From positions 868,001-932,000 of the forward strand of contig NZ_JAJNOD010000001.1 in NCBI RefSeq assembly GCF_021044885.1: a stretch of DNA of 64,000 bases, read 5' to 3'. Both the position numbers and the translations under genes were made by a program. Numbering within the stretch: the stretch's first letter is position 1; each line of letters begins with the position of its first letter. Under the pieces are notes generated by a model. It saw nothing but the letters and a program-made list of their open reading frames with translations, had not been told where the DNA came from and searched no databases. Source of the stretch: Microbacterium nymphoidis (lineage in GTDB: Bacteria > Actinomycetota > Actinomycetes > Actinomycetales > Microbacteriaceae). Of the stretch, positions 60,136 to 64,000 are shown one piece after another.

Positions 60136-61343
60136 CAGACCCACACCTCCTCAAGCACGCGCATCGTGTTGCCGCCGACGACCTTGCGGATCTCGTCGTC
60201 GGAGTAGCCGTTCTTCACGAGCCAGCCGATGATGTTGTAGAACTCCTCGGCGGGGTTCTCGATGCCGTCGATGTAGGGCTGCTTCTCGTAGTCCACGTGA
60301 CCGTGCGCCTGCCCGATCGACAGGTTCGAGGAGAACGCGTCGTGCAGGCCCACGTGGTCGCCGAAGAGGGTGTCGGGTCCGAAGGTGACGTGGTCGATGC
60401 CGACCAGGTTCACGCAGTACTCGAAGTGATCCATCACGGAATCCAGGGAGTGCTTCGGGTGCTGCGGCGAGATGGTGGTGTGGGGTGCGGCCTCGATGCC
60501 GATGACGCCACCGCGCTTCGCGCACTCGATGATGGTCTCGTCCGTCTTCATGCGGTTCGTCGGCCACAGTCCTCGCGCTCCCGCGTGGGTGATGAACACC
60601 GGCACCTTCGAGTGCTTGATGACATCGACGCAGGTGCGATCGCCCGAGTGGGAGATGTCGATCGCGATGCCGAGCTTGTTCATGCGCTCGACCGCCCGCT
60701 CACCGAAGTACGTGAGGCCGCCGTCGCCGCGCTCCTTGAGCCCGGAGCCGAGCATGTTCGCCTCCGAGTAGGCGATGCCCATCTGACGGACGCCGAAGCC
60801 GTAGAGCACGTCGAGCCGATCCACCTCGTTCTCGATCATCGTCGCCGCCTCGAGAGCGAACACGTGCGCGACGCGTCCGGTCTCCGCCGCGTAGCGGATG
60901 TCCTTCAGCGACTCGGCCTTGATCACGAAGTCCTGGTGCGCGAGGTCGGCCATACGAACGCCGAGGTCGAACAGCACATCCTGGTACTTCCAGCCCGCGT
61001 CGGAGGAGATGCAGCAGGTGCCGTCCATGCCGTTGTCGAACACCGCCGTGAGGCCGGAGCGGCTGAGGCCCTCGTAGCCGGTGGGTTCGCGGCCCTGGCG
61101 GATGTGGTCGCGCAGCTCGCCCATGTCCTCGGGGAACACCTGCACGTGATCGTGCAGCGAAATGACGATCTCATCTGTCAGCAGGCGCGTGGTGCGCTGC
61201 TTCTGCTCCTCGGTCAGCTGGAGGCCCTGGTACTCGGGCACCCGGCCGATCTGCTTCGCGTAGCGGAACTCCCGGAAGTCGACGCCGGGCTCCAGATAGT
61301 CGTATGCGGTATAGCCGGTGTACCGCGCGGCAGGTTCGAGCAT
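60135..61343 (-). CDS. M19-family membrane-dipeptidase-like metallohydrolase
   Basis: A 402-residue amidohydrolase-fold protein of peptidase family M19 (renal dipeptidase type). Visible landmarks are the first metal site in ISLHDHVQVFP, the bridging Glu in ALEAATM, IDISHSGD and ITHAGARGLWPTNR, and DHVTFGPD near the end. The first site reads His-Asp-His rather than the usual His-x-Asp, so metal binding or substrate may differ. No signal peptide: a cytosolic enzyme acting after import. It is the first gene of the operon, under a strong promoter at 61401-61430. AAGGGAG precedes the ATG. Confidence 0.83.
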   Translation of the reverse strand: MLEPAARYTGYTAYDYLEPGVDFREFRYAKQIGRVPEYQGLQLTEEQKQRTTRLLTDEIVISLHDHVQVFPEDMGELRDHIRQGREPTGYEGLSRSGLTAVFDNGMDGTCCISSDAGWKYQDVLFDLGVRMADLAHQDFVIKAESLKDIRYAAETGRVAHVFALEAATMIENEVDRLDVLYGFGVRQMGIAYSEANMLGSGLKERGDGGLTYFGERAVERMNKLGIAIDISHSGDRTCVDVIKHSKVPVFITHAGARGLWPTNRMKTDETIIECAKRGGVIGIEAAPHTTISPQHPKHSLDSVMDHFEYCVNLVGIDHVTFGPDTLFGDHVGLHDAFSSNLSIGQAHGHVDYEKQPYIDGIENPAEEFYNIIGWLVKNGYSDDEIRKVVGGNTMRVLEEVWV

Positions 61344-61400
61344 GCTGCTCCCTTGCTCAGGATCGGTTGGTTGGCCGCGGTCAGACGCGGGGTGATGATG

Positions 61401-61430
61401 ACTATCTCGACAATTCGGCACGCTTGTCAA
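61401..61430 (-). promoter_or_regulatory. Promoter of the seven-gene peptide/amide operon
   Basis: On the reverse strand TTGACA (61425-61430) is followed after 18 bp by GATAGT (61401-61406), one of the best consensus promoters in the window. Confidence 0.7.
61409..61428. promoter_or_regulatory. Palindrome within the operon promoter
   Basis: GACAA-N10-TTGTC is a perfect inverted repeat spanning the space between the -35 and -10 boxes. Bound protein would block RNA polymerase. The Lrp-type regulator encoded at the end of the operon is the natural candidate, by inference. Confidence 0.45.
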
Positions 61431-61495
61431 CTTGTTTGAGAAATTTCGGTGAAGAATTAATGCACACGAAACAAATCCGCGGCATAGTGGTCTCC

Positions 61496-62509
61496 ATGAC
61501 GACTTCTGTGGACAACGACTCCGCGGCTGCCGGCCCGGTGCTGGAGGTGGCCGGCCTGCGGGTGAGAGTGGGCTCCGGCACCCGCGCGGTCGAGATCGTG
61601 CACGGCATCGACCTCACCGTCCGCCGCGGCGAGTTCGTCGCGCTGCTCGGGGAGTCCGGCTCCGGCAAGTCCGTCACCGCCCGGGCGGTGATGGGACTCA
61701 TCGACGAGGGCACGGTGACGGCGGAGCGCCTCGTCGCCGGAGGCGTGGATCTGCTGACCTGCTCGGATGAGGAGCGCCGGCGCATGCGCGGCGACCGTGT
61801 GAGCCTCGTGCTGCAGGATGCCCTGTCAGCACTCAACCCGGTGCTGAGCATCGGCGATCAGATCATCGATCTGCTCCGCGCTCACCGCGCCATCAGCCGC
61901 AAGGAGGCGCACGCTCGTGCCGTCGAGCTGCTGGGGCTCGTGGGAATCCCCTCCCCCGCCCGCCGCGTGGCCGACTACCCGCACCAGTTCTCCGGCGGCA
62001 TGCGCCAGCGCATCCTGATCGCCATGGCCATCGCGCTGGATCCGGTGCTGCTGATCGCGGACGAGCCGACCACAGCACTGGACGTGACCGTGCAGGCGCA
62101 GATCCTCGACCTGTTCGCATCGCTCCGGGATCGGCTCGGAATGGGCATCCTGCTCATCACCCACGACCTGGGAGTGGTGATGGAGGTGGCCGATCGGCTG
62201 GCCGTCATGTACGCCGGACGGATCGTGGAGGCCGGCGACGGGGATACCGTGCTGGAGCATCCCGCACATCCGTACACCGCGGCGCTGCTTCGCTCCATGC
62301 CGGCCGCCACCCGCACCGAGCGGATGTACGCGATTCCGGGTAGCCCTCCCACGCCCGCGCAGACCCCGTCGGGCTGTGCCTTCCATCCCCGCTGCCCGCT
62401 GGCCATCGACCGCTGCCGCGAATCCCGACCCGAACTGCAGGCGATCGGCTCCGGCCGCTCCGCCGCCTGCTTCCGCACTGAGGAGGTTCTCCGTGTCGAT
62501 GTCCACTGA
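61496..62509 (+). CDS. Oligopeptide-type ABC transporter ATPase, DppD-like
   Basis: A 337-residue ATPase: Walker A GESGSGKS, signature FSGGMRQR, Walker B LLIADEP, and the C-terminal Cys-rich oligopeptide-transporter region [14 protein letters not shown]. It is divergent from the permease operon but clearly its energy unit. The ATG at 61496 lies seven bases after CATAGT (61483-61488), suggesting leaderless expression; an ATG at 61460 would add 12 residues. Overlaps the next ATPase gene by 17 bp. Confidence 0.92.
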   Translation: MTTSVDNDSAAAGPVLEVAGLRVRVGSGTRAVEIVHGIDLTVRRGEFVALLGESGSGKSVTARAVMGLIDEGTVTAERLVAGGVDLLTCSDEERRRMRGDRVSLVLQDALSALNPVLSIGDQIIDLLRAHRAISRKEAHARAVELLGLVGIPSPARRVADYPHQFSGGMRQRILIAMAIALDPVLLIADEPTTALDVTVQAQILDLFASLRDRLGMGILLITHDLGVVMEVADRLAVMYAGRIVEAGDGDTVLEHPAHPYTAALLRSMPAATRTERMYAIPGSPPTPAQTPSGCAFHPRCPLAIDRCRESRPELQAIGSGRSAACFRTEEVLRVDVH

Positions 62510-63500
62510 GGATGTGATCCTGCAGGCCGAGGGCCTCACGCGCACGTTCACCACCGGCCGGGGGCTTCGCCCCACGCGCGTCTCCGCCGTGGCCGGTGTG
62601 GACCTCGCCCTGCGACGGGGCGAGGTGCTGGGTGTCGTGGGAGAGTCCGGCTGCGGCAAATCCACGCTGGCGCGCATGCTCGTGGGCCTGGAGACGCCGG
62701 ACGCCGGCTCGCTGGTCTACGACGGCACCGACGTGTCCACCGGGAGCATGCGCCAGCGCGCGCTGATGCGGCGCGGAATCCAGATGATCTTCCAGGACCC
62801 GTACATGTCGCTGAATCCGCGCATGACGGTCAACGAGATCATTGCGGAGCCGCTGGCCGCCACCCGCACTGGGACGGCCGCCAGCCGCCGCGAGCGCGTC
62901 GCGGAGTTGCTCCGGCTTGTCGGGCTCGCGCCCGAAATGGCGTCCCGGTTCCCGCACCAGTTCTCCGGAGGACAGCGCCAGCGCATCGGCATCGCCCGGG
63001 CACTCGCACTGGATCCCGACGTGCTCATCTGCGACGAGCCGGTGTCCGCCCTGGACGTTTCGGTGCAGGCGCAGGTCATCAATCTCCTCGACGACGTGCG
63101 CCGTCGCCTCGGCGTCTCCGTGGTCTTCATCGCGCACGATCTGTCCGTGGTGCGGCACGTGGCCGATCGGGTAGCCGTGATGTACCTCGGCAAGGTCGTC
63201 GAGCTCGGCGACACCGACGACGTGTTCAGCCGCCCCGCGCATCCGTACACCCGCGCCCTGCTGTCGGCCATCCCGCCGCACACCCGCGCTGAGCGCGGCA
63301 AGCTGTCCGAGCGCACCAGACTGACCGGCGAACCCCCGTCGCCCGTGAACCCGCCGTCGGGTTGCCGGTTCCACCCCCGCTGCTCCTTCGCCACATCGGC
63401 GTGCGCAACAGGGGTTCCGCCGCTGGAGCCGATCGGTGAGGGCGGGCGGCAGACCGCCTGCTTCCACGCCGATCAGGTGCTGTCCCTCGCGGCGGGCTGA
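62493..63500 (+). CDS. Oligopeptide-type ABC transporter ATPase, DppF-like
   Basis: A 335-residue ATPase: Walker [10 protein letters not shown], signature FSGGQRQR, Walker B VLICDEP, and [14 protein letters not shown] at the end. Forms the heterodimer with the preceding ATPase. The GTG at 62493 is six bases after AGGAGG, better than the ATG two codons later. Confidence 0.93.
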   Translation: MSMSTEDVILQAEGLTRTFTTGRGLRPTRVSAVAGVDLALRRGEVLGVVGESGCGKSTLARMLVGLETPDAGSLVYDGTDVSTGSMRQRALMRRGIQMIFQDPYMSLNPRMTVNEIIAEPLAATRTGTAASRRERVAELLRLVGLAPEMASRFPHQFSGGQRQRIGIARALALDPDVLICDEPVSALDVSVQAQVINLLDDVRRRLGVSVVFIAHDLSVVRHVADRVAVMYLGKVVELGDTDDVFSRPAHPYTRALLSAIPPHTRAERGKLSERTRLTGEPPSPVNPPSGCRFHPRCSFATSACATGVPPLEPIGEGGRQTACFHADQVLSLAAG

Positions 63501-63505
63501 TCCGT

Positions 63506-63543
63506 CGCCGGCACCTCCCCACTGTGCAGGGGCGGTGCCGGCG
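63506..63543 (+). terminator. Terminator after the ATPase genes
   Basis: CGCCGGCACC pairs with GGTGCCGGCG (10 bp), with CCCC/GGGG inside beyond one mismatch, loop of 8. It starts six bases after the stop. Confidence 0.72.
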
Positions 63544-63662
63544 GCGATCGGCGTGACAGCGGATTTCGCTGAACGGGAATGAACGGGTGTCGGTGGCGTT
63601 GAATACACTCGTGCGCAGCCGATGAGGCGCACCCGCGTCATATCCCCGACAGTCAGGACCCC

Positions 63663-64000
63663 ATGTTCAGCGATGCCGAACGCCGCGCGATGGCGCGGGC
63701 CCTGGTGCTCGCAGCGCGTGGCCCCCGCGGCGTCAACCCGCAGGTGGGCGCCGTCATCCTCGCGCCCGACGGTGAGGTGCTGGCCGAGGGCTGGCACCGC
63801 GGGGCCGGGACACCGCACGCCGAGGTGGACGCCCTGTCACACCTTCCAGCGGGCGCAGCGCGCGGCACCACCGCTGTCGTCACGCTGGAGCCGTGCAATC
63901 ACACCGGACGCACCGGGCCCTGCGCACAGGCGCTGATCGACGCGGGCGTCGCTCGGGTGGTCTATGCGCTGGCAGACCCCGGCGCCGTGTCGGGCGGTGG
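63663..64000 (+). CDS. ribD: Bifunctional riboflavin deaminase/reductase RibD, N-terminal part (cut by window end)
   Basis: The first 112 residues of RibD's zinc deaminase domain: NPQVGAVILAPDG, the catalytic HAEVDAL and zinc ligands in TLEPCNHTGRTGPC. RibD deaminates and then reduces the pyrimidine intermediate of riboflavin synthesis. AGGA precedes the ATG. TACACT at 63604-63609 may be its -10 box. No FMN riboswitch is seen in the 160-bp gap, unlike the ribE operon 29 kb away. Confidence 0.92.
   Translation, partial: MFSDAERRAMARALVLAARGPRGVNPQVGAVILAPDGEVLAEGWHRGAGTPHAEVDALSHLPAGAARGTTAVVTLEPCNHTGRTGPCAQALIDAGVARVVYALADPGAVSGG

Overview
The window is a contiguous piece of a high-GC actinobacterial chromosome. 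Gene content points to Microbacteriaceae, most likely Microbacterium or a close relative: an aceE / PucR-type regulator / fabD-fabH-acpP-fabF block, a DUF3145 gene beside fabF, tandem small proteins of the DUF7882 kind, very high GC at third codon positions, a tRNA gene without an encoded CCA, and many genes that start directly at a predicted transcript 5' end (TANNNT, six bases, then ATG or GTG). No prophage, transposon or CRISPR array is visible. This is a chromosomal backbone with metabolic accessory clusters.

Layout. 1-2 kb: edge-truncated BLUF blue-light sensor with a small partner gene, a PlsC acyltransferase and a RibD-C reductase. 2-10.5 kb: pyruvate dehydrogenase E1 followed 5 bp later by the fatty-acid regulator FasR and the fatty-acid synthase II genes. 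10.5-20.4 kb: RNase H, ChrA, an AI-2E-type membrane protein, a PAP2/diacylglycerol-kinase fusion, a cell-wall-anchored RCC1-repeat adhesin, a duplicated-domain lipoprotein, a tRNA-Met and a DMT transporter. 20.4-28.8 kb: peptide deformylase, septum-formation lipoprotein, DUF7882 pair, SDR, KGG stress protein, then a copper locus (CopB-type ATPase, small secreted protein, DUF305) around a CsoR-type operator, and a DUF892 ferritin-like protein. 28.8-33 kb: alr, ddl and an acyltransferase-CapA fusion in one overlapping operon. 33-36.6 kb: TetR/hydrolase pair and an FMN-riboswitch-controlled ribE-ribB-ribH operon. 36.6-37.4 kb: a small leaderless ORF and a reverse-strand ORF broken by a run of 70 G plus 14 G. 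37.4-44.9 kb: NUDIX, two YihY/BrkB paralogues, exonuclease III, TrpRS, GNAT, lipoprotein and Fpg/Nei. 44.9-48.8 kb: TetR, MFS and GH3 beta-glucosidase with two matched operators. 49-53.4 kb: glpD-glpK divergent from a SorC-type regulator. 53.4-63.5 kb: an oligopeptide-type ABC transporter with an M19-like enzyme, an M24-like enzyme missing metal ligands, an S33 aminopeptidase-like hydrolase and a two-domain Lrp regulator. 63.7 kb to the end: the start of ribD.

The genes form several coherent modules. One links acetyl-CoA production to fatty-acid synthesis. One is copper defence. One supplies the D-Ala-D-Ala cell-wall precursor next to an unusual membrane acyltransferase. Three are nutrient modules (beta-glucosides, glycerol, and a peptide or amide substrate), each with its own regulator and recognisable operator or promoter DNA. 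The best candidate for undescribed biology is the 53.4-63.5 kb uptake/hydrolysis cluster: its two M19/M24-fold enzymes depart from the canonical metal sites, so the substrate may not be an ordinary peptide. The most important caution is the poly-G tract near 37.2 kb, which looks like a sequencing or assembly artefact inside a real gene.
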